A DNA stretch of 64,000 nucleotides from Aliikangiella marina. Lineage in GTDB: Bacteria; Pseudomonadota; Gammaproteobacteria; Enterobacterales; Kangiellaceae. The stretch spans positions 124,001-188,000 of the forward strand of contig NZ_VIKR01000005.1 in the NCBI RefSeq assembly GCF_007004765.1, in the 5' to 3' direction. The notes beneath the pieces were generated by a model, which was given only the letters and a program-made list of their open reading frames with translations, was not told the DNA's origin and ran no database searches. Shown here in pieces: positions 55,911 to 64,000 of this stretch (positions are counted from its first letter, which is position 1; every line of letters starts with the position of its first letter). The position numbers were made by a program, and so were the translations under genes.

Positions 55911-57109
55911 TTAAAGCAACTCGTTTTTCGGTATTGTTTTCCGGAATTTGTGCTCTGATTTTGAGTATGGGTATTGCTCGTTATAGCTTGACCCCGATGA
56001 TCCCGAATTTGCAAGAACAGTTAGGCATCACGCCAAGTGAGGCTGGTTTTCTTGCTGGGATAAATTACTGGGGCTATCTAACTGGTTTGTTTATCGTGTG
56101 GTTAGTGAGTGATTTAAGAGCCAAGGACTTCTTTTATCGTTATGGCCTTTTTGTCGCTGCGTTTGCCACGGTAATTATGGCTGCTCATGAACATCAAATC
56201 GTGTGGTATGCCAGTCGATTTTTTGCCGGCGTGGCAACAGCGACAGGATTTATGTTGGGTACAGGATTAATCCTTAACTGGTTGCATCACAATGGTTATC
56301 GCCAAGAGCTGGGCATCCATTTTGCTGGACTCGGCGTTGGCATTATTGTGAGTGCATTGGTTGTTGAAGCAACGTCGTTAGATTCGTTATTCGAATTAAA
56401 TTGGCGATGGCAATGGGTGGTGTTATCTACGGTCGGTTTTTTGTTTTTTATTCCTGCGGTGGCATTGCTTCCTATGCCAAAGGAAAATGAAATTGAAATG
56501 TCGCGGATGGATCATGCCAATCATGAAGGGAAACTTCCTTCTAAGCGTTGGTTAATGTTAATGTCAGCAGCCTATTTTTGTGCCGGGTTTAGTAATACAG
56601 CGAATGTTACTTTCACCTCGCTAATCACTGAGCTTCAACCGCTTGAAGGTTTAGGCGAGCGGATGTGGTTATTGGTTGGTATTAGCGCGACGATCGCTGC
56701 CCTGTTGTGGGATCGCATCGCGAGAAAAGTCGGTCGTTTAACGACATTAAAAGTTGTTTTCGGTCTCAATGTTGTCGGGAATATTGTACTTGCAACCTCT
56801 ACCAGCGTTTATACAACCGCTTTAGCATCCATCCTTTTTGGTGCGACCTTTATCGGTATTATTTCATTAACCCTAAGTACGGTTGGTAAGCTCTATGGTC
56901 TTAAAGCGACTCAGGTGATGGCGCAATTGACGCTGGGTTATTGTATTGCGCAAATTATTTCGCCGGTTATGGCGGGCATTGTCGCCGAGCTGACCGGTAG
57001 TTTCCGACTGCCCTTATATATCGTTAGCGGCATAATGGTCGTCGGCATGCTCTGTTTACTTGCGCTTCGCGAAGAAAGCAAAGAGTTGTATCCCTACTAC
57101 AAAAGTTAA
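55907..57109 (+). CDS. MFS transporter, YbfB/YjiJ type
   Basis: 400 residues from TTG 55907, which overlaps the Sco stop by 4 bases (TTGA) and has AAGGAG 9 nt upstream. Twelve helices; N-terminal MGIARYSLTPMIPNLQEQLGITPSEAGFLAGINYWGYLTG matches the YbfB/YjiJ family. Major facilitator in the inner membrane; substrate unknown. Its location between a copper chaperone and an iron-siderophore-type binding protein hints at metal or metallophore handling (inference). Confidence 0.85.
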   Translation: MIKATRFSVLFSGICALILSMGIARYSLTPMIPNLQEQLGITPSEAGFLAGINYWGYLTGLFIVWLVSDLRAKDFFYRYGLFVAAFATVIMAAHEHQIVWYASRFFAGVATATGFMLGTGLILNWLHHNGYRQELGIHFAGLGVGIIVSALVVEATSLDSLFELNWRWQWVVLSTVGFLFFIPAVALLPMPKENEIEMSRMDHANHEGKLPSKRWLMLMSAAYFCAGFSNTANVTFTSLITELQPLEGLGERMWLLVGISATIAALLWDRIARKVGRLTTLKVVFGLNVVGNIVLATSTSVYTTALASILFGATFIGIISLTLSTVGKLYGLKATQVMAQLTLGYCIAQIISPVMAGIVAELTGSFRLPLYIVSGIMVVGMLCLLALREESKELYPYYKS

Positions 57110-57123
57110 TCAAAAAGCTAACC

Positions 57124-58089
57124 ATGAAGCGATACTGGCTAATAGCAAGTTTTATGCAAAGCAAAGTGATTGCGCTTATGCTGCTTGCTGTTAGCTTTTC
57201 GCTCTACAGTGTTCAAGCAGTTCGGGCGAACGAAAGTTTTGAAGTAACGGATTCTTTTGGCAAACATCAACTCACAGAGTCACCCAAACGCATTGTGGTT
57301 ACTGATTGGACCCTTTTGGAACAATTACTGGAACTTGGAGTTGAACCGGTAGGCGCGCCAGAATTAGCGTTGTATCGCAAGTTTGTTCAGCAACCGGCGT
57401 TACCTCAATCGATAATCGATATCGGTTTACGGCGCTCACCTAAGCTATCGACGATTCGCTCGCTTAAACCGGATGTGATCATTATTGGTACCGATCAAAA
57501 AAAATTGGCGCGGCCTTTCTCGAGAATTGCTCCGGTGATGTATTACAACAGTTTCAGTGATAAGTACCGCACTAATGGAAAGAAAAGTCGAGAACGATAT
57601 TTACAAATATCAGAACTTTTTCAAAAGCGCCAATTCGCAAAATCCAAACTCGCTGAGCGAGACGCTGAGATCGAATCAATCAAACGACAAATTAATCAGC
57701 ATTTTAATAATCAGCCGCCTAAAGTCACAATCGCTCGTTTTAGCACATTAAACAAAAGCTTAGTGTATGGAGAAAATAGTATTCCTATGCACACCCTTAA
57801 ATTATTAGGGCTCAAAACCGGTCTACCGATCGGTCGCTCCAAGTGGGGTGAAAAAGATATTACTAACCGCGAACTGATGGCGTTACCAGATGGTATCGTG
57901 CTTTATGTCGAACCGAGTGACATAGTAAAGGATTTAAGAAAATCGTCGCGTTGGCAAGATTCGCTAATCGTTAGAGAAAATCGACTATTTGCTATGTCGC
58001 CTGCTTGGTCTTATGGCGGTGCAATGTCGGTGCTGTACAATGCGAGAGCAATTCGCGATGCTTTACTTGAAAACACCAGTCCTCAGTAG
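57124..58089 (+). CDS. Iron-siderophore-type ABC transporter binding protein
   Basis: 321 residues with a signal peptide (about 1-36, ending VRA-NE). FhuD/FecB-type features: EVTDSFGKHQLTESPKRIVVTDWTLLEQLLELGVEPVGAPEL and SIRSLKPDVIIIGTDQ, then a long connecting helix (about 145-200) of the class III binding proteins. Binds a ferric siderophore or haem-like ligand in the periplasm. No permease or ATPase gene follows, so partners must be elsewhere. Last gene of the Fur-box operon, 14 bp after the MFS gene. Confidence 0.88.
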   Translation: MKRYWLIASFMQSKVIALMLLAVSFSLYSVQAVRANESFEVTDSFGKHQLTESPKRIVVTDWTLLEQLLELGVEPVGAPELALYRKFVQQPALPQSIIDIGLRRSPKLSTIRSLKPDVIIIGTDQKKLARPFSRIAPVMYYNSFSDKYRTNGKKSRERYLQISELFQKRQFAKSKLAERDAEIESIKRQINQHFNNQPPKVTIARFSTLNKSLVYGENSIPMHTLKLLGLKTGLPIGRSKWGEKDITNRELMALPDGIVLYVEPSDIVKDLRKSSRWQDSLIVRENRLFAMSPAWSYGGAMSVLYNARAIRDALLENTSPQ

Positions 58090-58110
58090 TTTTCAATTGG
58101 CAACGTTAGG

Positions 58111-58674
58111 CTAGCGCGGGCTAATCTGTGGTCGATAGCTTATAGCCGCTTGTATAAAGTTTTCTCTAACGTGTTTATCGGCTAGTTGATCTTCCTCAAT
58201 GACCGGCAGCTCTGGGTATCGTCTCATCAATTCTGTTGCAAATATACCTTGTCCATCAGCGACTAAAGCGTTCCCGCGACGAGTTTTCACTTTACTTACA
58301 CCGCAGCTCGGCGATTTAGTTTTAAAAACATATCCGCAAATTTGCTCAAGCCATGAACTTTGTGAGTCACAGCAAGCGGCTAACTTTTGGGTGTAATCGA
58401 GGGTTTCAGTGGCTTGATCCAAACAAATGATTTGACGGTTTCTTTCAACTAGCTGAATTTTGGGACGCGGCACACCGAGTCCAATAGCCATTTCGGGGCA
58501 AAAAGTCATCACATTAAAAGTCGTTGTAAGATATTGATGGATTAAGGGCTGATACTGATGTTCACCATCATATCTAACTTTTTGTCCCATCAAGCAACTG
58601 CTAATGCCAATCAAAGGTCTCGGTTTTTGAGAATAATCTTGGTGCACTCGGTATCCTGTCGATGAAATTATCAA
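58111..58674 (-). CDS. DUF523 protein (YbbK-like)
   Basis: 187 residues. Core LIGISSCLMGQKVRYDGEHQY (22-42), FCPEMAIGLGVPRPKIQLV, and KTKSPSCGVSKVK carry the conserved Cys residues of DUF523. Function is unresolved; relatives occur with desulfidase/tRNA thiolation or photolyase-associated domains. Starts at ATG 58674. Single gene, convergent with the iron operon with a 21-bp gap. Confidence 0.88.
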   Translation of the reverse strand: MIISSTGYRVHQDYSQKPRPLIGISSCLMGQKVRYDGEHQYQPLIHQYLTTTFNVMTFCPEMAIGLGVPRPKIQLVERNRQIICLDQATETLDYTQKLAACCDSQSSWLEQICGYVFKTKSPSCGVSKVKTRRGNALVADGQGIFATELMRRYPELPVIEEDQLADKHVRENFIQAAISYRPQISPR

Positions 58675-58760
58675 TCTATCATACGACGAAAAAAACGATT
58701 ATAAAATCGTTCAGCCAAAATAACTTTTAACGAGCAGGAATAATAATTTAACGAGTTATA

Positions 58761-59024
58761 CTAATTTTGATTGGAACTAATCGCAACTAACACTGCCATG
58801 CTACAACCACTTGCAATCAAGCCGAAGCTCGTTAGTACGCCATTAACAAGCACTTGATTAACCGTTAACAAAGCTGATGAACCTTCGGCAGTTAAATAAA
58901 CGATTCCAGCGATGGCAAGCGTAATGTAAAAGCCATAAATTCCCAACTTAGTTGCTAATCTCGCAGTTCGTAGGGTTTTTACATATCGAGTTGACGCGAG
59001 TGACGTGAACGGTGTGTATTTCAT
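58761..59024 (-). CDS. Small two-helix membrane protein
   Basis: 87 residues with two hydrophobic segments (about 30-46 and 56-80). A GGGAAAAG ribosome site precedes ATG 59024. No family recognised. It lies between DUF523 and sbcB genes, all on the minus strand. Confidence 0.6.
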   Translation of the reverse strand: MKYTPFTSLASTRYVKTLRTARLATKLGIYGFYITLAIAGIVYLTAEGSSALLTVNQVLVNGVLTSFGLIASGCSMAVLVAISSNQN

Positions 59025-59122
59025 TTTTCTTTTCCCACATTTTTATAATATTGTTTTATATCGAGCGTTAACTTGAGTTTTTATTAGTGTGCGTTGTTGC
59101 AGATTACACAATTTAGACCACG

Positions 59123-60565
59123 TTATTGTGGCGATGTTAAGCTCGCTATTTGTTGATCAGCGTATTCTTTGACACGCTTTAAAATCAAGGGATCGTTATT
59201 ATTATTTTTTTGTAGCTGCTCGAGTGTAGCCAAAAAATCCTTGTAGAGTAAAGCAGATCCTGCCTTTTCATCGAAAAAATTCTCATGGCGAAATACTTGC
59301 CAGCGATTTTTTTCTGCACTACTGAGTGTCTCTGGCGCATTTCGGGCGCGGTAACGAAATAGCATCTCCGCTAATCGTTCATCAATAAACTGAAACTGGG
59401 TATTTGCTAGCTCCTCCCAGGAGGAACGTCTGATCTGGTCCATTTTTTGTTTATCAGCGGGTTTAAAGAAGCCGCCGGAATAAAGGGCATGATCTGGATT
59501 CGTAATCGGCTCAAAAGACTTTTGCTGATACACGGTTAACAGTTTCCCGCGAATCTCTGCGATTGAAGATTTTAACTGGGAGGCTGTTGTTTGGCATTGC
59601 TTAAGGTTGATACCGAGGCGAGTTTGCGCTTCAGAATTTAACACACCAAGCGGTGCGACTGCCGGGCATTTGTTGTAATGAATTTCTTTAATTGGCAAGC
59701 GAGATTCACCTTCAGGTAACTCGTCTTGTCGTGTAAAAATCAACTTCTCTATCTCCTCGGGTTCCAAGCTGGAAAAATCCCCAAAAGGTTTACTTAAATC
59801 TATACAAATGACACTATTTTTATTCGTTGGATGGGCGACCAAGGGCATCATCACACCGCAATATTGATGTTCCGGACCTAACATACCTGAGCAGTGTATA
59901 AATGGTTTATTGGTGACAAGATCGATCTCCGCCATGACCATTCGTTTATCGCGTAAACCAAATAGAAAGTTGAATAAGCGAGGTTGTTTTTCTTTGACCA
60001 GTTTGGCCATGGCGATTGTTGCATACACATCAGACAATGCATCATGGGCGTTTTCATGTTCGATGTGATTTGCGGTGGATAATAACTCTAACTTAAAACT
60101 CGGTTTTCCCTCATCATTGATTGGCCAGTTAATACCCTGCGGACGAAGTGCATGGGTCATTCGCAACATGTCGAGGATATCCCAGCGAGAATTTCCATCT
60201 TGCCATTCTCTTGCGTAAGCATCATAGAAATTTCGGTAAAGGCCGAAACGTACGACTTCATCATCAAAGCGGATATTGTTATAACCCACTGCGCAGGTGT
60301 TGGCTGCCGCGAGTTCCAAATGAATGCGACGAAAAAAATCTCGCTCGCACAGGCCGTTCTCAAGGGCTTGTTGCGGGGTTATCCCCGTGATTAGACAAGC
60401 TTCAGGGTGAGGTAAAAAATCATCTGCCGGTTTGCAGAAAATATTCAAAGGCTCATCGATAACGTTAAAGTCGTAATCGGTTCTAATTCCAGCGAACTGT
60501 GATGGTCGGTCTTTGGCTGGATTAGCACCAAAAGTCTCAAAGTCAAACCAGTAAAAAGATTGCAT
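59123..60565 (-). CDS. sbcB: Exodeoxyribonuclease I
   Basis: 480 residues (E. coli 475). DEDDh exonuclease: FYWFDFETFGANPAKDRPSQFAGIRTD (4-30, metal-binding D-x-E), GYNNIRFDDEVVRFGLYRNF (third Asp), and HENAHDALSDVYATIAMA (His and Asp). Then the SH3-like and C-terminal domains typical of ExoI. It digests single-stranded DNA 3'-5' in repair and recombination. Monocistronic. Confidence 0.96.
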   Translation of the reverse strand: MQSFYWFDFETFGANPAKDRPSQFAGIRTDYDFNVIDEPLNIFCKPADDFLPHPEACLITGITPQQALENGLCERDFFRRIHLELAAANTCAVGYNNIRFDDEVVRFGLYRNFYDAYAREWQDGNSRWDILDMLRMTHALRPQGINWPINDEGKPSFKLELLSTANHIEHENAHDALSDVYATIAMAKLVKEKQPRLFNFLFGLRDKRMVMAEIDLVTNKPFIHCSGMLGPEHQYCGVMMPLVAHPTNKNSVICIDLSKPFGDFSSLEPEEIEKLIFTRQDELPEGESRLPIKEIHYNKCPAVAPLGVLNSEAQTRLGINLKQCQTTASQLKSSIAEIRGKLLTVYQQKSFEPITNPDHALYSGGFFKPADKQKMDQIRRSSWEELANTQFQFIDERLAEMLFRYRARNAPETLSSAEKNRWQVFRHENFFDEKAGSALLYKDFLATLEQLQKNNNNDPLILKRVKEYADQQIASLTSPQ

Positions 60566-60727
60566 TAAGCGGCCTTATATTCATTGCGTTGTTGCACCTT
60601 ATCGAGGAAAGGTAAAAATTTCAAATATCTCGAGCGCTTTATCTACGTCATAGGCTCTGTTAATAGGTTTTTGGCGTATTAACTGTTATCTTAAGGATTA
60701 AAACAAAAATCAAACGCGGAATTTTCG

Positions 60728-62488
60728 ATGGAAGCTCACAGCCCTCTCGGCGCTATTCTTTTCTTTTTAATTGCTGCAGTGATTGCAGTACCGCTATTTC
60801 GTAAATTTAAGCTCGGGGCGATTCTTGGTTATTTGGTGGCTGGCATTTTGATTGGGCCGCAGGGTTTTAATTTTATTGATAAACCAGAAAGTATTTTGCA
60901 CTTTTCTGAAATTGGGGTGGTTTTGCTGTTGTTTGTCATCGGTCTAGAACTCAACCCCGACAAACTCTGGTCAATGCGGCGACATATTTTAGGGCTTGGT
61001 CTGGGTCAACTTTTAATTTCAGCGGCGGCGATCGGCGTTTTCATCCTTTTATTTGTCGGCGATATGTCTACCGGCGTTGTCATTGGCTTGGCGTTAGGAC
61101 TGTCTTCTACCGCCTTTGCGATTCAGCTGATGGCTGAGAAAGGTATTTTAGGGACGCCCATTGGTCGACGTGGCTTTTCCATTCTGCTGTTGCAAGATCT
61201 AGCCGTAATTCCTATTCTATTTTTAGTTCAGTCACTCGCAACCGTTTCTACTGGTGAGGCAAAGCCTTGGTGGCTGGGTCTAGGTGCACTTGTTGTTTTA
61301 TTACTCATTGGCCGATTTGCGCTTAATCCAATGCTGACAATCGTATCAAGATATGGCAGCCGAGAAAGCATGACTGCATCGAGCTTATTGATAGTCGTGG
61401 GTGCCGCATACATTATGCAAGAGTCTGGCTTATCCATGGGAATGGGCGCTTTTATTGCTGGAATCATGCTGGCTAATTCGCATTTTAGACATCAGTTGGA
61501 AAGTGATATTGAGCCTTTCAAAGGGCTAACCCTGGGGCTATTTTTTATCGCTATCGGAATGACGCTTGATTTGCGATTGTTTATGCAAAGTCCTTTGGTA
61601 ATCCTCGGTTTAGCTGTGGGGTTAATGATAGTCAAAACGTTTATCATTGCCGGCCTGATGCGGATGGCGCAGGTTGAGTGGCGACAAGGATTAACGATTG
61701 GCTTGATGCTGAGTCAGGGTGGCGAGTTTGCGTTTGTTGTAATGGGCACTGCGACCGCCGGTAGTATTCTCTCTCTGGAAACCGCAGGTCAAGTCAACCT
61801 GGTCGTAGGACTATCCATGGCATTAACGTCTCCCTTGGTTTCCCTGATTAGTCGACTTCTTAAGTCGAAACCACAAACGACAACAGAATCCGGAAGGATA
61901 GAATATTCTGAAGAACCTGAAGTCATGATTATGGGATTTGGTCGTTTTGGTCAGACGACTGGCCGTATTCTTGGGGCGAATAAAATCCCCTTTATTGCTT
62001 TAGATAAAGATGCCGAGCATATCGACTTTGTTAAGCGGTTCGGGAATCAAGTGCATTTTGGCGATGCTTCGCGGCTCGATGTTTTAGAAGCTGCTGGTAT
62101 TGATCATGTTCGAGTCGTTTTAATTGCGATTGATGATTCGAATGTTGCCAAGCATGTCATCGAGCTAGTGAAGCAGCACTATCCAAAAATAAAAATCATT
62201 GCTCGAGCACATAACCGTGCTGATTTTTGGGAGCTACAAGCAGCAGGTGCAGATAAAGTGATTCGCGAAGTGTTTAAAGGAAGTCTAGAAGCTGCTACGG
62301 ATACTTTGGCCTTTATGGGATTCACCAGCGGTGAGGCACTTAAAAGCGCTGATCGTTTTGAGGTTCATGATGAGTTCTTATTACAGGACGCGCTTGAACA
62401 CCGTGACGATACAGAAAAACTCATTGAGATTGGTCGCAAAGGCCGGGCTGATTTGGAGCGTATCTTTAGCGCCGATCGTTCAAACTAA
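60728..62488 (+). CDS. CPA2-family cation:proton antiporter (KefB/KefC type)
   Basis: 586 residues. About 12-13 membrane helices (1-385) with KefB/C-like LVAGILIGPQGFNFI, FVIGLELNPDKLWSMRR, and LLLQDLAVIPILFLVQ (antiporter Asp). Cytoplasmic RCK/TrkA-N domain from about 395: MIMGFGRFGQTTGRILGANKIPFIALDKDAEHI and FGDASRLDVLEAAGI. Glutathione-adduct-gated K+ efflux is the role of KefB/C; this is the likely subfamily but gating residues are not confirmed. 14 bp before the pirin gene, so probably co-transcribed. Confidence 0.92.
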   Translation: MEAHSPLGAILFFLIAAVIAVPLFRKFKLGAILGYLVAGILIGPQGFNFIDKPESILHFSEIGVVLLLFVIGLELNPDKLWSMRRHILGLGLGQLLISAAAIGVFILLFVGDMSTGVVIGLALGLSSTAFAIQLMAEKGILGTPIGRRGFSILLLQDLAVIPILFLVQSLATVSTGEAKPWWLGLGALVVLLLIGRFALNPMLTIVSRYGSRESMTASSLLIVVGAAYIMQESGLSMGMGAFIAGIMLANSHFRHQLESDIEPFKGLTLGLFFIAIGMTLDLRLFMQSPLVILGLAVGLMIVKTFIIAGLMRMAQVEWRQGLTIGLMLSQGGEFAFVVMGTATAGSILSLETAGQVNLVVGLSMALTSPLVSLISRLLKSKPQTTTESGRIEYSEEPEVMIMGFGRFGQTTGRILGANKIPFIALDKDAEHIDFVKRFGNQVHFGDASRLDVLEAAGIDHVRVVLIAIDDSNVAKHVIELVKQHYPKIKIIARAHNRADFWELQAAGADKVIREVFKGSLEAATDTLAFMGFTSGEALKSADRFEVHDEFLLQDALEHRDDTEKLIEIGRKGRADLERIFSADRSN

Positions 62489-62502
62489 CTTGAGGACAAA
62501 AC

Positions 62503-63357
62503 ATGGCAATTTTATTGAGTTCGACTTCAAAAGATCTGGGCGGCTTTTCGGTAAAACGAATTTTGCCACATGCCGATAAGCGTACGGTTGGTCCCTTTAT
62601 CTTTTTAGACCATATGGGACCGGCCGAATTTCCTGCGGGAACTGGCATCAACGTAAGGCCTCATCCTCATATTGGATTAGCAACGCTCTCTTACCTGTTC
62701 AAAGGCAGTATGCTTCATCGAGATAGTTTGGGGTCTATCCAAGAGATATTTCCGGGTGATGTTAATTGGATGACCGCAGGTAAAGGTATCGTCCATTCAG
62801 AGAGAGAAACGATCGAAACGCGCGGTAGTCATCATCAATTAGATGGCTTACAGTGTTGGATAGCATTACCTGAAGCCAAGGCTGAGATTGAACCCAGTTT
62901 TTTGCATGTCCCGAAAACCCAATTACCTTATATCCATAAAGAAAAGTTGTTAATGCGCTTAATTGCTGGAGAAGCCTATAATCGAACGTCGCCAGTCAAA
63001 ACTTATTCACCCATGTTTTATCTGGATGTGATCGCTGAGCAGGGAGCAAAACTCGGCAGACCTTGTGGTTCATTAGAAACTGCGATGTACCTTCAAATGG
63101 GTAAAGTAAAACTTGAAGGCGTTGAGTACAGTGCTGGCGACTTTGTGGTTTATGATGACGCAGACTGTGAACTAGAAGTTGTAGAGAACGCGAGGTTTAT
63201 GCTTTTAGGTGGAGAGCCATTCGAGCGACCGCCACATATGTTTTGGAACTTTGTGTCTTTTGACAAAACCAAAATTGAAGAAGCCAAACGCCGTTGGAAT
63301 GAGGGGCTATTCCCCAAGATTCCTGGTGACGATGAAGAGTTTATCCCGCTACCTTGA
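62503..63357 (+). CDS. Pirin-family bicupin protein
   Basis: 284 residues, full-length pirin with both cupin domains. The N-terminal metal site is PHPHIGLATLSY (His-x-His) and GKGIVHSERE (His, Glu). Bacterial pirins bind Fe and include quercetin 2,3-dioxygenases and redox regulators. GAGGAC precedes ATG 62503. It follows the Kef-type antiporter, possibly a redox/electrophile stress pair. Confidence 0.93.
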   Translation: MAILLSSTSKDLGGFSVKRILPHADKRTVGPFIFLDHMGPAEFPAGTGINVRPHPHIGLATLSYLFKGSMLHRDSLGSIQEIFPGDVNWMTAGKGIVHSERETIETRGSHHQLDGLQCWIALPEAKAEIEPSFLHVPKTQLPYIHKEKLLMRLIAGEAYNRTSPVKTYSPMFYLDVIAEQGAKLGRPCGSLETAMYLQMGKVKLEGVEYSAGDFVVYDDADCELEVVENARFMLLGGEPFERPPHMFWNFVSFDKTKIEEAKRRWNEGLFPKIPGDDEEFIPLP

Positions 63358-63428
63358 TTCTCAAGCAATTAACCTTTAACGTAAAACGTCGAATGACAAT
63401 AGATAAACCAAAAGGTCAAAGTTAATTT

Positions 63429-63680
63429 ATGGCGAAGCTTATTTCAGGTGCAATCGGTACGGTTTTCTTAATTATTATTGCGGTTACTTTACCGGTTGCT
63501 GTTGGCTTGGGCTTGGTAAAAGCTTATCGCCATTTCTTTCCTATCGAGCAAACCGATTCCGTAGGAATTGATGATATCATTGAACCGAATACCGATAGCT
63601 TTTTTAAAGTGTTGATTATTGGTTGGATTGTTTGTGCGCCGTTTTACTACTGGGTTTATTCGGCGGGGCTTTTAAACTAG
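63429..63680 (+). CDS. Small membrane protein with two helices
   Basis: 83 residues; helices at about 7-30 and 60-79, with an acidic loop between (QTDSVGIDDIIEPNTDS). No family recognised. It lies 72 bp after the pirin gene on the same strand. Confidence 0.6.
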   Translation: MAKLISGAIGTVFLIIIAVTLPVAVGLGLVKAYRHFFPIEQTDSVGIDDIIEPNTDSFFKVLIIGWIVCAPFYYWVYSAGLLN

Positions 63681-63723
63681 TCCGAACCACATAAAAAATA
63701 TTACAAAATGAGCAACGCCCAGA

Positions 63724-64000
63724 CTATCTATCTTTAGCCGCAAGGTCGACGATGGGTCGACTAAAAACCCGATGCTCATCCTGATCTACCGGTTTAAGAA
63801 CACGCTTTTCGCTTGCAGGATGATGGATAACCGAAACGCCTTCGCGCCACGCCTTTTTAGGACGAATAGGGCGACGAACAAACCCGCCGCCACAATTTGG
63901 ACACACGTTATTTAAGACATTATCAACACAGTCGCAGCAAAAGGTGCACTCATAACTGCAAATCATCGCTTCGATTGATTCCGCTGGTAAATCTTTATCG
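63724..64000 (-). CDS. DUF1272 zinc-finger-like protein (5' end outside window)
   Basis: The frame extends through the apparent ATG at 63966 to the window edge (DKDLPAESIEA precedes MICSYECTFC). DUF1272 proteins read CDKDLPPDS...ICS(F/Y)ECTFCxxC...CPNCGG, exactly this order, so the true start lies beyond 64000 and the ATG at 63966 is internal. Cys-rich knuckles CSYECTFCCDC and CPNCGGGFVRRP bind metal, probably zinc. After the second knuckle a tail of about 50 residues is basic. Function unknown. Confidence 0.85.
   Translation of the reverse strand, partial: DKDLPAESIEAMICSYECTFCCDCVDNVLNNVCPNCGGGFVRRPIRPKKAWREGVSVIHHPASEKRVLKPVDQDEHRVFSRPIVDLAAKDR

Overview
This window looks like chromosomal DNA from a free-living, probably marine gammaproteobacterium with modest G+C (roughly low 40s percent by eye). 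Several genes are close in length and sequence to their gammaproteobacterial counterparts: UvrD, FadB/FadA, PepQ, the YigZ/IMPACT protein, YihG, UbiK, ExoI (SbcB) and a CyoABCD quinol oxidase. The order fadA-fadB / pepQ / yigZ also resembles enterobacteria. I cannot fix the genus from sequence alone; a Kangiellaceae-like or Alteromonadales-like lineage would fit. I saw no rRNA, tRNA, CRISPR array or prophage.

Layout. 0-9 kb: secreted DUF2059-like protein, GAF protein, periplasmic M14 peptidase with an esterase, truncated haemoglobin, a membrane GGDEF-EAL protein and an APC permease. 9.4-12.3 kb: ECF sigma factor, HEAT-repeat anti-sigma factor and a DUF4097 beta-helix protein in one operon. 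12.7-20.2 kb: small secreted protein, a large SF2 helicase with a membrane hairpin, PilZ and DedA proteins, envelope proteins, and a TetR regulator. 20.2-31.3 kb: orphan solute-binding protein, fadBA divergent from a DUF962/Mpo1-like gene and pepQ, a merC-cobW (COG0523) pair, yigZ, SirB2, YihG, ubiK. 31.3-44.8 kb: a GGDEF-EAL protein with a degenerate receiver, ALDH, a hydratase-like exported protein, uvrD, a candidate sRNA, an MCP, the TIGR03546/TIGR03545 pair, and two secreted proteins.

44.8-46.2 kb is accessory DNA: short REP-like repeats, a frameshifted CxxC/membrane gene, and a complete integron gene cassette (GNAT acetyltransferase plus attC) with no integrase in view. 46.5-50.8 kb carries a membrane-anchored AraC regulator followed by a tight four-gene operon (fatty acid desaturase, saccharopine-dehydrogenase-like protein, DUF4166, DCC thiol protein). 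51.3-58.1 kb is a likely Fur-controlled operon of cyoABCD, a Sco protein, an MFS carrier and an iron-siderophore-type binding protein. 58.1-64 kb holds DUF523, sbcB, a KefB/C-type antiporter, a pirin, and a DUF1272 gene running off the right edge.

The most notable non-gene signals are: the attC cassette, whose 5' and 3' ends rebuild a perfect core site; a terminator-ended structured RNA on the minus strand after uvrD with a CCCCUCCU loop; a Fur box and a TTAGGCAA motif cluster before cyoA; a PsrA-like box between fadB and the Mpo1-like gene; a 17-bp motif shared by the tetR and fadB promoters; and a Zur-like palindrome before merC-cobW.
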